DNA of 64,000 nucleotides from Seohaeicola zhoushanensis (GCF_014656415.1 NZ_BNCJ01000011.1:89340-153339); one strand, 5' to 3'; counted from the first letter of the stretch, positions 36,952 to 49,745 are shown. Translations and numbers: made by a program. The notes: generated by a model from the sequence alone, not told the origin.

Positions 36952-38004
36952 ATGCGACCCACCGGAATATGGCATGCCTCCTACGCCACCGAGGCGCGTG
37001 TGCTGGAAACTGTCCGCTCGCGGCTCTGGCTCTCGCTGTTCGGCGCCGTCCTGCTCGGCCTGCCGCTTATGGCCAGCCCCTGGATGCTCGGAGAGCTGAC
37101 CAACCTCTTCATCACGCTGATCGCGGTCTGCGGCCTCTATGTCACCGTGGGCATGGCCGGGCAGATCAACATCGCGCAATCGGCCTTTGTCGGCGTCGGC
37201 GCCTTCACCGCGGCGAAGCTGTCGAACATGGGCGCGCCGGTCTGGGCGGTGATCCCCGCGGCGGCGCTTATCACCGGGGCCGTCTCGGTGCTCTTTGCCC
37301 TGCCGGCGGCGCGGGTGAAGGGCTTTTACCTCGCCCTCACGACACTGGCCGCCCAGGTGATGTTCCCCATCGTCATCCTGGCCCTGCCAATGTCCTGGCT
37401 CGGCGGGCTGGTGGGTATGCCAGTCATGCCGCCGGTCCTGTTCGGGCTGAACCTCGGCACGCCCTCGGGCCTCTATTTCCTTGGCCTCGCCTTCGCGGCG
37501 CTGGCAGTCTGGACCACCTACAACCTGCCCCGCTCGCGCATCGGCCGCGCCTTCCGCACCGTGCATGACAACGACAGCGCGGCCGGCGTCATGGGCATCC
37601 CCGTCACCCGCATCAAGATCGAGGCCTTCTTCGCCGGTGCCCTCTATGCCGGCGTGGCCGGCGCGATCCTGGCCTACATGCTCCAGTTCGTCACGGTGTC
37701 GAGCTTCACGCTCTTCGCCTCGGTCTGGTACCTCGGAATGCTGATCGTCGGCGGGCTGCATTCGCCGCTGGGCCCGATCCTCGGCGTAGTCTTCGTGACG
37801 CTGGTGCAGGAGGGGCTGCACACCGCCGGCAACGCCATCCTGCAATCGGGCTCGGGCCTCGGCGGCGGCGCGGTCTTCGCGGCCAGCTCGTTGGTGCTCG
37901 GCCTCTGCATCCTCGCCGCGCTGATCTTCGAGCCGCGCGGCCTCGCCCATATCTGGCACCAGTTGATGACAGCTTTCCGGCTCTGGCCGTTCCCGCGGAA
38001 CTGA
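36952..38004 (+). CDS. Liv-type ABC transporter permease (LivM-like)
   Basis: An inner-membrane permease of 350 residues with about ten hydrophobic helices. LivM hallmarks are VTVGMAGQINIAQSAFVGVGAF and FRTVHDNDSAAGVMGIPVTR. It follows livH by three bases. The gap to the binding-protein gene (49 bases) has a good ribosome site (GGGAGGAAGAC). Confidence 0.93.
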   Translation: MRPTGIWHASYATEARVLETVRSRLWLSLFGAVLLGLPLMASPWMLGELTNLFITLIAVCGLYVTVGMAGQINIAQSAFVGVGAFTAAKLSNMGAPVWAVIPAAALITGAVSVLFALPAARVKGFYLALTTLAAQVMFPIVILALPMSWLGGLVGMPVMPPVLFGLNLGTPSGLYFLGLAFAALAVWTTYNLPRSRIGRAFRTVHDNDSAAGVMGIPVTRIKIEAFFAGALYAGVAGAILAYMLQFVTVSSFTLFASVWYLGMLIVGGLHSPLGPILGVVFVTLVQEGLHTAGNAILQSGSGLGGGAVFAASSLVLGLCILAALIFEPRGLAHIWHQLMTAFRLWPFPRN

Positions 38005-38053
38005 CCCGGATCAACCGGCGGTCGGGGAGGCCGCCACACAGGGAGGAAGACAA

Positions 38054-39247
38054 ATGAAACTCAAGACCCTACTCGCAGCCGGCGTGGCGGCGCTCGCCCT
38101 TGCCGCTCCGTCGCTCGCCAAGGACTACACGATCACCGCCAGCGCCGACTACTCCGGCCCCTTCGCCGACGTCATGCCCGACGCCATGGCCGGCCTGAAC
38201 GCCATCGTCGACTACTGGAACAAGGAAGTCGGCGAAGGGCTCGGCACCCATGTGAACCTCAAGATCTACGACATGCGCTATGACAGCGCGGTGATCGCGC
38301 GGACCTGGCCGTCAATCCTCACCTCGGACCAGCCGATCATGCACCTCGGTTTCGGCTCGCCCGACCTCGTCACGCTGATGGGCCGCCTGCCGCAGGACAA
38401 GGTGCCGATGCTCCTCGGCACCGCCATGGTCGGCCTGGTTTGGAAGCCCGATGGCTGGCACTTCTCGATCCGCCCCACCTACAGCCATGAATTCGCTGGC
38501 CTCTTCAGCCACCTCGAAGCCGGCAAGGACGGCCCGCTGAAAATCGCCGCGATCTCGACCCAGAACCAGGCGGGGTTCGTCGATCAGGTGAACGGCGTCA
38601 AGGCGCTCGCCACCCAGGATCCGGACCATTACACCGTGACCTCCACGCAATGGGCCGAAACCGCCCCCGTCTCGCTGACCGCGCAGGTGCGCGCCGCGCT
38701 GGCAGACCAGCCCGACGTCCTGCTGATCGGTGGCACCACGGCGCAGGTAATCGCTGCAGCCAAGGCGATGGACGAACTGGGCCAGCGCGTGCCAATCGTG
38801 ATGTCGACGCACAACGGCCTCGCCGAGGTCTCCAAGGGCATCCCGCTGGCCGATCTCGAAGGCTCCTACTCCGCCTTCAGCTTTGCCGCGCCCGAGAAGG
38901 CCGAGCTGCCGATCCGCGACATCTTCGAGGCCAACAAGACCGAGGGCAAATGGGGCACCATCACCGCCCAGGCCAGCGCCCAGGCGATCCTGGCCTTGCG
39001 GGTGCTGGAAAAGGCTATCGCCGATATCGGGGCTGACAACGTGAACGGCCAGGCGATGTATGACGCGCTGCTGGCCCACGAATACACCGAGGCAGAGCTG
39101 CTGGGCGCGCTGCCGACCCTCGACTACGACAACTCCGCCCCCTTCCCCATCGGCAACCTCAAGGCAACGGCAGAGGTGGTGAAGGACGGCAAGATCACCA
39201 CTGTGCAGTCGGAATGGTTCGACGTGCCCCAGATCAACAAGTGGTGA
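38054..39247 (+). CDS. Liv-type periplasmic substrate-binding protein (LivK-like)
   Basis: A 397-residue binding protein with a Sec signal peptide (MKLKTLLAAGVAALALAAPS, cleavage near LAK). The mature part has the type I binding fold (TASADYSGPFADV, HFSIRPTYSHEFAG, PDVLLIGGTTAQV). Ligands of this clade, which sits with acyl-CoA synthetases, are thought to be carboxylic acids rather than amino acids; here that is inference from the neighbours. GGAGGAAGAC precedes the ATG. livF follows after seven bases. Confidence 0.92.
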   Translation: MKLKTLLAAGVAALALAAPSLAKDYTITASADYSGPFADVMPDAMAGLNAIVDYWNKEVGEGLGTHVNLKIYDMRYDSAVIARTWPSILTSDQPIMHLGFGSPDLVTLMGRLPQDKVPMLLGTAMVGLVWKPDGWHFSIRPTYSHEFAGLFSHLEAGKDGPLKIAAISTQNQAGFVDQVNGVKALATQDPDHYTVTSTQWAETAPVSLTAQVRAALADQPDVLLIGGTTAQVIAAAKAMDELGQRVPIVMSTHNGLAEVSKGIPLADLEGSYSAFSFAAPEKAELPIRDIFEANKTEGKWGTITAQASAQAILALRVLEKAIADIGADNVNGQAMYDALLAHEYTEAELLGALPTLDYDNSAPFPIGNLKATAEVVKDGKITTVQSEWFDVPQINKW

Positions 39248-39254
39248 CCTGCAC

Positions 39255-40049
39255 ATGCTGACCCTCGCCAATATCGATGTCGTCTATGGCGGCGTGATCC
39301 AGGTTCTGCGATCCGCGAACCTGGAGGTCCGCGAGGGGCAGATGGTGGTACTTCTCGGCGCCAATGGCGCCGGGAAGACGACGACGCTCAAGGCGATCTC
39401 GGGCCTGCTGCACTCCGACCACGGCGCGGTGACGGCGGGGCGGATCACCCTGGCCGGGCAGGACATCACCCATGCCGATCCCGCCGATATCGTGAAGGCC
39501 GGGATGGTACAGGTGCTCGAAGGGCGCCGGGTGCTCGAACACTTGACCGTGCATCAGAACCTGATGGTCGGCGCCCACCTGCGCAGCGACCGGGCGGCGG
39601 TGAAGGCAGATCTTGAGAAGGTCTACAACTACTTCCCCGCCCTGCCGAAGCTGCTCGACCGCACCGCCGGCTACCTCTCGGGCGGCGAGATGCAGATGGT
39701 CCTGATCGGCCGCGCGCTGATGGCCCGGCCCCGCCTGCTGATCCTGGACGAGCCCTCGATGGGCCTCGCTCCGATCCTGACCCAGCAGCTGTTCCAGACC
39801 ATCAGCCGGATCAAGCGCGAGGAAGGACTGACCGTGCTGCTGGTCGAACAGAACGCCCGCTCCGCCATCGCGCAATGCGACTACGGCTATATCATGGAGG
39901 GCGGCCGCATCGTCCTGCATGGCAGCCGCGAAAGCCTGGAAGGCAACCAGGACGTGCAGGAATTCTACCTCGGCATGGGCGCCGCGAACGACCGCACCAG
40001 CTATCGCGAGGTGAAACACTACCGCCGACGCAAGCGGTGGCTGGGATGA
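39255..40049 (+). CDS. Liv-type ABC transporter ATPase (LivF-like)
   Basis: A free-standing LivF of 264 residues: Walker A GANGAGKTT, LSGGEMQMV signature region, LLILDEPSMGLAP and the VLLVEQNARSA switch. It is the normal, unfused counterpart of the LivF-amidase at 18863-21298 and gives a length reference: the amidase-free form ends shortly after YLG. It follows livK by seven bases and precedes the carboxylase genes by 46. Confidence 0.93.
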   Translation: MLTLANIDVVYGGVIQVLRSANLEVREGQMVVLLGANGAGKTTTLKAISGLLHSDHGAVTAGRITLAGQDITHADPADIVKAGMVQVLEGRRVLEHLTVHQNLMVGAHLRSDRAAVKADLEKVYNYFPALPKLLDRTAGYLSGGEMQMVLIGRALMARPRLLILDEPSMGLAPILTQQLFQTISRIKREEGLTVLLVEQNARSAIAQCDYGYIMEGGRIVLHGSRESLEGNQDVQEFYLGMGAANDRTSYREVKHYRRRKRWLG

Positions 40050-40095
40050 GCCGACCGGAGACCCCGATGACAATTTCACCACCACGGAGGCCCGA

Positions 40096-41694
40096 ATGGC
40101 CCTGATCGGAACGCCGGTGGAAACCACCGCCGAAACCCGCGCACGCGCCGAGGCCTATGACGCCCTGATCGGCGAGCTGCGCAGCCGCCTCGACTGGTCC
40201 CGCGCAGGCGGCGGCGAGCGGATGATGGCGCGCCACCGCGACCGCAAGAAGATCCCGGTGCGCGACCGTATCGACCTGCTGATCGATCCTGGCACAGCCT
40301 TCCTCGAACTGACGCCGCTTGCCGGCTGGGGTCTCTACGACGGCAGCCTCGCCGCCGCCGGCATCGTCACCGGCATCGGCACCGTCCGCGGCACCGCCTG
40401 CATGATCATCGCCAACGACGCCACGGTGAAGGGCGGCTCGTTCCACCGCGAGACCGTCAAGAAGCATATCCGCGCGCAGGAGATCGCGGCCCAGAACCGC
40501 CTGCCCTGCCTCTACCTCGTCGACTGCGGCGGCGCGAACCTCAACCAGATGGAAGAGGTCTTCTACGACGAGAACCACTTCGGCGGCACCTTCCACCGCC
40601 AGTGCCAGATGTCGGCGAAGGGGATCCCGCAACTGGCCGCGGTCTTCGGCGAATGCACCGCCGGCGGGGCCTATATCCCGGCGCTCTGCGACGAGTTCAT
40701 CATGGTCGAGGGCCAGGCCTCGATCCACCTCGGCGGGCCGCAGATCGTGCGCGCCGCGATCTCCGAGGTGGTCGACCGCCACGAACTTGGCGGCGCGGTG
40801 CTGCACACGCGGCAGTCGGGTGTCTCGGACCACATCGTGCCCGACGAATACGCCGCCCTCGGCCGGCTGCGCGACATGGTGGCCAGCCTCAACTATGCCC
40901 AGCCCCTCGCCGCTGGCCGCGCCCTGACCGAAGCCCCCCGCTTCGACGCCGCCGAGATCCCCGCCATCGTCGGAACCGACCTCTCGCGCCCCTTCGACCA
41001 GCGCGAGGTTATCGCCCGTATCGTCGATGGCAGCGCCTTTCACGAATTCAAGCCCGAATGGGGCGAAACCATCGTCTGCGGCACCGCCCGGATCGAGGGC
41101 TTTGCCGTCGGCATCATAGCCAACAACGGCGTCCTCTTCGCCGAAGCCTGCCTGAAGGCCGCCCACTTCATCGAACTCTGCGACCAGCGCGGCACCCCGA
41201 TCCTGTTCCTGCAGAACACCACCGGCTTCATGGTCGGGCGCGATGCCGAACTGGGCGGCATCTCCAAGCACTCGGCCAAGCTGGTCTATGCCATGGCCAA
41301 TACCCGCGTGCCGCGCCTGACCGTGGTGACCGGCAGCTCCTACGGCGCGGGCAACTACGGCATGTCGGGCCGCGGTTTCCGGCCGCACTTCATGTTCATG
41401 TGGCCCAACGCGCGGCTTGGCGGCATGAACCCCGACGTCGGCTCCTCGGTGCTGATGGACCTGCGCCGCGCCTCGATCTCGCGCGACGAGGCGAGCGAGG
41501 CGGAACTGGCCGCGCACGAGGCCCGCCTGCGCCGGATGTTCGAGGAAAAGTCGGATCCCTACTTCTGCACCGCGCGGCTCTTCGACGACGGCATCATCGA
41601 CCCGCGCGACACCCGCCGCGTGCTGGGCCTGTGCCTGAACGTCGTGAACCTGCGCCCCGAGGTCCGCGGCCAGCGCCCCGTCTACCGGATGTGA
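40096..41694 (+). CDS. Acyl-CoA carboxylase, carboxyltransferase (beta) subunit, methylcrotonyl-CoA carboxylase type
   Basis: Transfers the carboxyl group from biotin to the acyl-CoA. The 532-residue protein has the carboxyltransferase pattern YLVDCGGANLNQMEEVF, GECTAGGAYIPALCDEFIM and FLQNTTGFMVGRDAE, typical of the MccB branch (DSGGANLP in most members, here DCGGANLN). It precedes the biotin-carrying subunit by four bases. In the M. tuberculosis leucine gene set the corresponding AccD1 works on 3-methylcrotonyl-CoA; geranyl-CoA is an alternative. The length and gene pair support the methylcrotonyl type. Confidence 0.88.
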   Translation: MALIGTPVETTAETRARAEAYDALIGELRSRLDWSRAGGGERMMARHRDRKKIPVRDRIDLLIDPGTAFLELTPLAGWGLYDGSLAAAGIVTGIGTVRGTACMIIANDATVKGGSFHRETVKKHIRAQEIAAQNRLPCLYLVDCGGANLNQMEEVFYDENHFGGTFHRQCQMSAKGIPQLAAVFGECTAGGAYIPALCDEFIMVEGQASIHLGGPQIVRAAISEVVDRHELGGAVLHTRQSGVSDHIVPDEYAALGRLRDMVASLNYAQPLAAGRALTEAPRFDAAEIPAIVGTDLSRPFDQREVIARIVDGSAFHEFKPEWGETIVCGTARIEGFAVGIIANNGVLFAEACLKAAHFIELCDQRGTPILFLQNTTGFMVGRDAELGGISKHSAKLVYAMANTRVPRLTVVTGSSYGAGNYGMSGRGFRPHFMFMWPNARLGGMNPDVGSSVLMDLRRASISRDEASEAELAAHEARLRRMFEEKSDPYFCTARLFDDGIIDPRDTRRVLGLCLNVVNLRPEVRGQRPVYRM

Positions 41695-41698
41695 TGAC

Positions 41699-43644
<1,946 letters not shown>

Positions 43645-43645
<1 letters not shown>

Positions 43646-44103
43646 TGGCCGGACTTTGGTACGAGGATTTCGAGGAGGGCATGGTCTTTGACCATGAATG
43701 GACGCGTACCATCACCGAAACCGACAACCGCTGGTTCTCGCTGCTGACGATGAACACCCAGCCGGTGCATATCGACGCCCATGCCGCCGCCCGTTCGGTC
43801 TGGAAACGCCCGCTGGTCAACTCGCTCTTCACGCTCGGCTGCATGGTCGGCATGACGGTGAACGACACGACCTTCGGCACGACCATCGCCAACCTTGGCA
43901 TGGAGGCGGTAAAGTTCCCCCATCCGCTGTTCGAGGGGGACACGATCAAGATGAAGACCACCGTCCTGGCAAAGCGCGAAAGCCGGTCACGCCCCGGCGA
44001 AGGCATCGTGACCCTGCGCCATGACTGCTACAATCAGGACGGCGTGCTATGCGGCACCTGCGAACGTGCCGCGCTGATGATGAAGCGGCCCGCCGATGCC
44101 TGA
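43645..44103 (+). CDS. MaoC-family hydratase/dehydratase
   Basis: A single hot-dog-fold protein of 152 residues. The motif TMNTQPVHIDAHAA occupies the position of the classical (R)-hydratase GD-NPLH-D motif, with Asn in place of the catalytic Asp. This variant appears typical of MaoC proteins paired with CitE-like lyases. In the actinobacterial leucine set the equivalent gene (Rv2499c) hydrates methylglutaconyl-CoA to (R)-HMG-CoA. The same step is proposed here. It overlaps its neighbours on both sides. Confidence 0.85.
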
Positions 44104-44845
44104 TCTCTCGGGACAACGCATCCTCGTCATCGGCGGCACCGCCGGCATCGGCTATGCCTGCGCCGCCCGGATGCAAGATGCCGGCGCAACGGTCACCCTC
44201 GCCGGCCGCAACCGGGCACGGGGCGAAGCCGCGGCAGCGAAGCTCGGCGCCGGGCTGGTCATCGGCGACGCATCGGAACCCGCCCAGGCCGCACGGATGG
44301 TGGCCGAGGCCGCCGAGGCGATGGGCGGCCTCGATGTGCTGCTCTCCGGCGCGGGGGGCGATCCCATGCCGCGCCTGCTCAAGAATATCCCCATCGAAGA
44401 GCTGATGGGCGACATCACCCGGTCGCTCGCGCCCGTCATCCTGCCCGCGCGCGCGGCCTATGACCTGATGGCCGCCAAGGGCGCGGGCTGCATCCTGATG
44501 ATCGCCTCCGACGCCGGCAAGCTTGCCACCCCCGGCGAAGCCGCCATCGGCGCGGCCATGGCCGGCATCGCCATGTTCGCCCGCGGCATGGCCACAGAGG
44601 GCAAACGCAATGGCATCCGGGTGAATTGCCTCACCCCCTCGATCGTCCGCGGCACACCGCTCTACGACAAGCTGATGACCGACCCCTTTGCGGGCAAGCT
44701 CTTCGGCAAGGCCGAGGCGATGGCGCAACTCGGTGTCGCCGAACCCGACGACCTGGCCCATCTCGCCACCTTCCTCGCAAGCCCCGCCGCCCGCCGGATC
44801 ACCGGCCAGACCATCTCGGTCACCGGCGGCATTTCGGCAATCTGA
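44096..44845 (+). CDS. SDR-like protein lacking the catalytic Tyr and Lys
   Basis: A 249-residue protein with the SDR fold. The cofactor motif IGGTAGIGYACA is intact and the C-terminus (ITGQTISVTGGISAI) is usual. Counting back from the conserved GIRVN, the active-site Tyr is Ile and the Lys is Met (AAIGAAMAGIAMF), so the YxxxK motif is gone, although a Ser remains in IASDAGK. It may be a non-redox binding partner or use a different chemistry. It overlaps maoC by eight bases, which argues against a decayed gene. Confidence 0.82.
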   Translation: MPDLSGQRILVIGGTAGIGYACAARMQDAGATVTLAGRNRARGEAAAAKLGAGLVIGDASEPAQAARMVAEAAEAMGGLDVLLSGAGGDPMPRLLKNIPIEELMGDITRSLAPVILPARAAYDLMAAKGAGCILMIASDAGKLATPGEAAIGAAMAGIAMFARGMATEGKRNGIRVNCLTPSIVRGTPLYDKLMTDPFAGKLFGKAEAMAQLGVAEPDDLAHLATFLASPAARRITGQTISVTGGISAI

Positions 44846-44857
44846 CCGGAGTATAAC

Positions 44858-46033
44858 GTGTCCACCCATTCCCCCTTCGACAGCGCCACCCAAAGCCCGG
44901 TCTTCTTCGACGAAAGCCTGCGGATGCTGCGCGACCAGATCCGCCGATTTGTCGAGACCGAGATCAAACCCCACGCCGACGCCTGGGAGGCCGAAGGCGC
45001 CACGCCGCGCGCCCTCCTGCGCAAGATTGGCGACCTAGGCTTCTTTGGCATCCGCTACCCCGAGGCGCTTGGCGGCTCGGACCTCGACCAGCGCGCCACG
45101 GTGATCTGGGCCGAGGAACTGGGCCGGTCGACCTATTCCGGCGTTGCCATCACCGCGCTGGTACATACCGACATGGCCTCGGTTCATATCTACAACGCCG
45201 GCAACGACGCCCAGCGCGCCGAATGGATCCCCCGCTGCATCAGCGGCGAGGCGATCTCGGCCGTGGCCGTCACCGAACCCGGCGCCGGATCGGACGTGAA
45301 GGGCATTGCCACCCGCGCCCGCCGCGACGGCGACCATTACATCCTGAACGGCGCCAAGATGTTCATCACCAACGGCGTGCTTGCCGATGTCTACTGCGTC
45401 GCCGCCAAGACCGACCCCGAGGCGCGCCCCTCGCAATCCGTCACCATGTTCCTGGTCGAAAAAGGCACGCCCGGCTTCACCGTCTCGCGCGCGCTCGACA
45501 AGCATGGCTGGCGCTCGTCCGACACCGCCGAGCTGCGCTTCGACAATGCCCGCATCCCCGCCGCGAACATACTGGGGCGCGAAGGCGGCGGCTTTTACGA
45601 GATCATGAAGAACTTCCAGAACGAGCGCCTCGTCCTCGGCGCCATGTGCATGGGCGAATGCCAGGCCGCGCTGGAGCTGACGGTCGCCTACCTGCGCGAC
45701 CGCAAGGCTTTCGGCGCGCCCCTCTGGGACAAACAGGCCATCCGCCAGCGCCTCGCCATGCTCTCGGCGCGGGTCGAAAGCTGCCGCCAGTTCATCTACG
45801 CCACCGCCGCCCGCGCGGCGGCGGGCGAAGAGGTGGTGCGCGAGGTCTCGATGATCAAGGCGCTTGCGGGCGAACTGGTGAACGAGGTCATGTATGACTG
45901 CGTGCAGTTCCATGGCGGCATGGGCTTCATGCGCGAAAGCACCATCGAACGCATGGCCCGCGACGCCCGCGTGCAAAGCATCGGTGGCGGCGCGACCGAG
46001 GTGATGCTCGAAGAAGTCGCCAAGAGGATGTGA
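44858..46033 (+). CDS. Acyl-CoA dehydrogenase of the isovaleryl/long-chain catalytic type
   Basis: A 391-residue FAD enzyme starting at GTG 44858. VTEPGAGSD marks the FAD site and QFHGGMGFMRES the C-terminal region. The C-terminal motif IGGGATEVM has no Glu at the usual base position, but Glu256 in NFQNERLVLGA falls at the position of isovaleryl-CoA dehydrogenase Glu254. This makes it the best candidate for the isovaleryl-CoA (or other branched acyl-CoA) to enoyl-CoA step. It overlaps the CitE gene's alternative GTG start. Confidence 0.92.
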   Translation: MSTHSPFDSATQSPVFFDESLRMLRDQIRRFVETEIKPHADAWEAEGATPRALLRKIGDLGFFGIRYPEALGGSDLDQRATVIWAEELGRSTYSGVAITALVHTDMASVHIYNAGNDAQRAEWIPRCISGEAISAVAVTEPGAGSDVKGIATRARRDGDHYILNGAKMFITNGVLADVYCVAAKTDPEARPSQSVTMFLVEKGTPGFTVSRALDKHGWRSSDTAELRFDNARIPAANILGREGGGFYEIMKNFQNERLVLGAMCMGECQAALELTVAYLRDRKAFGAPLWDKQAIRQRLAMLSARVESCRQFIYATAARAAAGEEVVREVSMIKALAGELVNEVMYDCVQFHGGMGFMRESTIERMARDARVQSIGGGATEVMLEEVAKRM

Positions 46034-46035
46034 CC

Positions 46036-46872
46036 ATGATCCCGCGTTCCTGGCTTTTCGTGCCCGGCAGCTCCGCCCGGATGATGCAGAAGGCGCTCGG
46101 CTCGGGGGCCGACGCGCTGATCCTCGACCTAGAGGATGCCGTCGCCCCCGTCGACAAGGCGGCCGCGCGCGAGACCGTCGCCGCCTTCCTCGACACTGCG
46201 CCAGCGATCCCCTGCTACATTCGGGTCAACGCCCTCTCGACCGGCATGACCGAAACCGACGTCGCGGCGGTGCGTGGCAAGGTGACAGGTTTCGTCCTGC
46301 CGAAATGCGAAGGCGCCCGCGACCTCGACGCCCTCGCCGCCCTGACCGGCGGCGCCCCGGTGCTGGCCATCGCCACCGAAACCGTCCGCGCCGTGCGCGC
46401 GCTCCAGTCCGAGGACTGGTCGCACCCCACCCTGCTGGGCCTCGCCTGGGGGGCCGAAGACCTGGCCGCCGACCTCGGCGCCACGGCCAATCGCGGGGCG
46501 GACGGCACGTATCTCTCGCCCTTCCTCTTCGCCCGGGATGCCATGCTCTACGCCGCCAAGGCTGCCGGGGTGACGGCCATCGACGCGGTCCGCACCGACA
46601 TTCACGATGCCGAGGGGCTGCTGGCCGAGGCCCGCGCCGCCGAACAGGTCGGCTTCGAGGGCAAGATGGCAATCCACCCGGCCCAGATCGCGCCGATCCA
46701 CTCCGCCTTCACCCCGACGCCCGACCGGATCGACTGGGCGCGCCGGGTGCTGGCCGCGCTCCAGACCGCCGGTGGCGGCGCGGCGCAGCTCGACGGCCAG
46801 ATGCTCGACAACCCGCACCGGATCCAGGCCGAAAAGATCCTCTCGCGCGGGGGAGCAACCGCAGGACAGTAG
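46036..46872 (+). CDS. CitE-like beta-hydroxyacyl-CoA lyase (HpcH/HpaI family)
   Basis: A 278-residue TIM-barrel lyase. Family markers: SWLFVPGSSARMMQKAL, the metal-binding region DALILDLEDAVAP, ATETVRA and LAWGAEDLAADLG with GKMAIHP. Genuine citrate lyase partners are absent. The M. tuberculosis homologue Rv2498c cleaves (R)-HMG-CoA and citramalyl-CoA. As the last gene of a carboxylase-MaoC-dehydrogenase operon, cleavage of HMG-CoA to acetoacetate and acetyl-CoA is the likely job. GTG 46030 is an alternative start two codons upstream. Confidence 0.87.
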   Translation: MIPRSWLFVPGSSARMMQKALGSGADALILDLEDAVAPVDKAAARETVAAFLDTAPAIPCYIRVNALSTGMTETDVAAVRGKVTGFVLPKCEGARDLDALAALTGGAPVLAIATETVRAVRALQSEDWSHPTLLGLAWGAEDLAADLGATANRGADGTYLSPFLFARDAMLYAAKAAGVTAIDAVRTDIHDAEGLLAEARAAEQVGFEGKMAIHPAQIAPIHSAFTPTPDRIDWARRVLAALQTAGGGAAQLDGQMLDNPHRIQAEKILSRGGATAGQ

Positions 46873-46888
46873 TGCGCCCTTTGCGGCC

Positions 46889-47938
<1,050 letters not shown>

Positions 47939-48787
47939 TTACTTCTCCGTCTCCACGAGACCCTTCACGAAGAGCCTCTGCATGGCGATCACGACCACCA
48001 CGGGCGGCAGCAGCGCCAGCACCGATGTCGCCATGATGAAATTCCAAAGCGGTTCGCTGTCGACCACGTCCGCCATCCGCTTGATGCCGGCGACGATGGT
48101 GTAATACCCGGAATCCGTCGTCACCAGGATCGGCCAGATGTACTGGTTCCAGCCATAGATGAAGAGGATCACGAAGAGCGCCGCCACATTGGTCCGCGAC
48201 ATCGGCAAGAGCACGTCCCAGAAGAACTTGAGCGGCCCCGCCCCGTCGATCCGGGCGGCTTCCATCAGCTCCTCGGGGATGGTCAGGAAGACCTGCCGGA
48301 ACAGGAATGTCGCCGTGGCAGATGCGATCAGCGGCACCGTCAGCCCGACATAGCTGTTCAGCATTCCAAGCTCCGAGACCACCTTGAAGGTCGGCACGAT
48401 CCGCACCTCGACCGGCAGCATCAGGGTCAGGAAGATGACCCAGAACGCGGCCTGGCGGAACGGAAAGCGAAAATAGACGATGGCGAAAGCCGACAGGATC
48501 GAGATCACGATCTTCCCCACTGCGATCGACAGCGCCATGATCAGGCTGTTGCCCAGCATCGTCGAGATCGGCACCGACATCTGCGCCGAGGTCCCGCCCT
48601 TCAGCACGTCCGTATAGCTCGGCACCAGATTGTCGCCCGGCAGCAGCGGGATCAGCCCGGATACGAAGGCCGAGGGCTCATGGGTCGAGGCGACAAAGGC
48701 GATGTAGACCGGAAAGGCGACGATCAGCACGCCCAGGATCAGCGTCAGATGTGCCAGCACGTCGAGCCAGCGATGATTTTCGACCAT
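47939..48787 (-). CDS. ugpE: sn-Glycerol-3-phosphate-type ABC transporter permease
   Basis: An inner-membrane permease of 282 residues with six hydrophobic helices. The EAA loop is EELMEAARIDGAGPLKFFWDV, given here in part as EELMEAARIDGAGPLKFF. The UgpE/MalG-like C-terminus is LFVKGLVETEK. It starts nine bases after the ugpA stop and ends next to ugpC. Confidence 0.9.
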   Translation of the reverse strand: MVENHRWLDVLAHLTLILGVLIVAFPVYIAFVASTHEPSAFVSGLIPLLPGDNLVPSYTDVLKGGTSAQMSVPISTMLGNSLIMALSIAVGKIVISILSAFAIVYFRFPFRQAAFWVIFLTLMLPVEVRIVPTFKVVSELGMLNSYVGLTVPLIASATATFLFRQVFLTIPEELMEAARIDGAGPLKFFWDVLLPMSRTNVAALFVILFIYGWNQYIWPILVTTDSGYYTIVAGIKRMADVVDSEPLWNFIMATSVLALLPPVVVVIAMQRLFVKGLVETEK

Positions 48788-48796
48788 GACGCCCTC

Positions 48797-49681
48797 TCAG
48801 TAGGTCACGCGCCGCTCGACAAAGCGGAACTGCACGATAGTAAGGGCAATCACGATCCCCATCAGCACGACGGATTGCGCCGCGGAGGAGCCCAGGTTCA
48901 GGCCGATGAAGCCGTCGCGATAAACCTTGTAGACCAGGATCATGGTCGCCTGCGCCGGGCCACCCTCGGTGGTGGCATCGATCACCGCGAAGGTGTCGAA
49001 CATCGTGTAGACGACGTTGACCACCAGCAGGAAAAAGGTCGTAGGCGACAGCAGCGGCAGGGTGATCGTGAAGAACCGCTTCACCGGCCCCGCCCCGTCG
49101 ATCGCCGCCGCCTCGCGCATCGAGGCCGGGATCGATTGCAGACCCGCGACGAAGAAAAGGAAGTTGTAGCTGATCTGCTTCCATGCAGCAGCCACGACCA
49201 CCAGCACCATCGCATCCGACTTGTCCAGCGCGTGGTTCCAGTCATAGCCCAGCGCCGCCAGCACGTAGGGCAGCACACCTATGGTCGGGTTGAAGATGAA
49301 CCACCACAGCACCCCGGCAATCGCCGGCGCAACGGCATAGGGCCAGACCAGCAGCGCGGTATAGATGCGCGCCGACCGGATCATCCGGTCGAGCGACAGG
49401 GCCAGCAGCAGCGAGGTCACCAGCGCCAGGGCCGCGGTCGAAACCGAGAATACCAGCGTGACATGCAGCGAATTCAGATACTCGGGTGTGTTGAACAACT
49501 GCCTGTAGTTGGCGAGGCCGACAAAGCTGGTCTTCAACCCGAAGGCGTCCTCCCGCAGGAACGATTGCCGCACGGCTTGCGCCGCCGGCCAGATGAAGAA
49601 AACCAGCGTCACGGCCAGCTGCGGAAACAGCAGCAGGTAGGGCAGCCCGCGGTTCTTGAAGATGGTGCGTTTCGTCTGCAT
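48797..49681 (-). CDS. ugpA: sn-Glycerol-3-phosphate-type ABC transporter permease
   Basis: An inner-membrane permease of 294 residues starting [20 protein letters not shown], the usual UgpA N-terminus. The EAA loop is [18 protein letters not shown]. The start at 49681 is preferred; the frame 11 codons upstream falls into the hairpin between ugpB and ugpA. Downstream, ugpE follows after nine bases. Confidence 0.9.
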   Translation of the reverse strand: MQTKRTIFKNRGLPYLLLFPQLAVTLVFFIWPAAQAVRQSFLREDAFGLKTSFVGLANYRQLFNTPEYLNSLHVTLVFSVSTAALALVTSLLLALSLDRMIRSARIYTALLVWPYAVAPAIAGVLWWFIFNPTIGVLPYVLAALGYDWNHALDKSDAMVLVVVAAAWKQISYNFLFFVAGLQSIPASMREAAAIDGAGPVKRFFTITLPLLSPTTFFLLVVNVVYTMFDTFAVIDATTEGGPAQATMILVYKVYRDGFIGLNLGSSAAQSVVLMGIVIALTIVQFRFVERRVTY

Positions 49682-49694
49682 TCTCTGGCGTCGC

Positions 49695-49728
49695 AAAAAA
49701 CGTAGGGTGGGCAAGGCTGCCCACCCTA
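49695..49728 (-). terminator. Hairpin plus T-tract between ugpB and ugpA
   Basis: On the minus strand a 10-bp perfect stem (TAGGGTGGGC / GCCCACCCTA) with a 6-base loop is followed by CG and six T residues, the form of an intrinsic terminator. It lies 17 bases past the ugpB stop and 13 before the ugpA start, so partial termination would keep the binding protein in excess. The GGGTGGGC palindrome also looks like a dispersed repeat seen in Rhodobacterales genomes (recollection, not checked). Confidence 0.75.
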
Positions 49729-49745
49729 TTGGGACTGTTCCGGGC

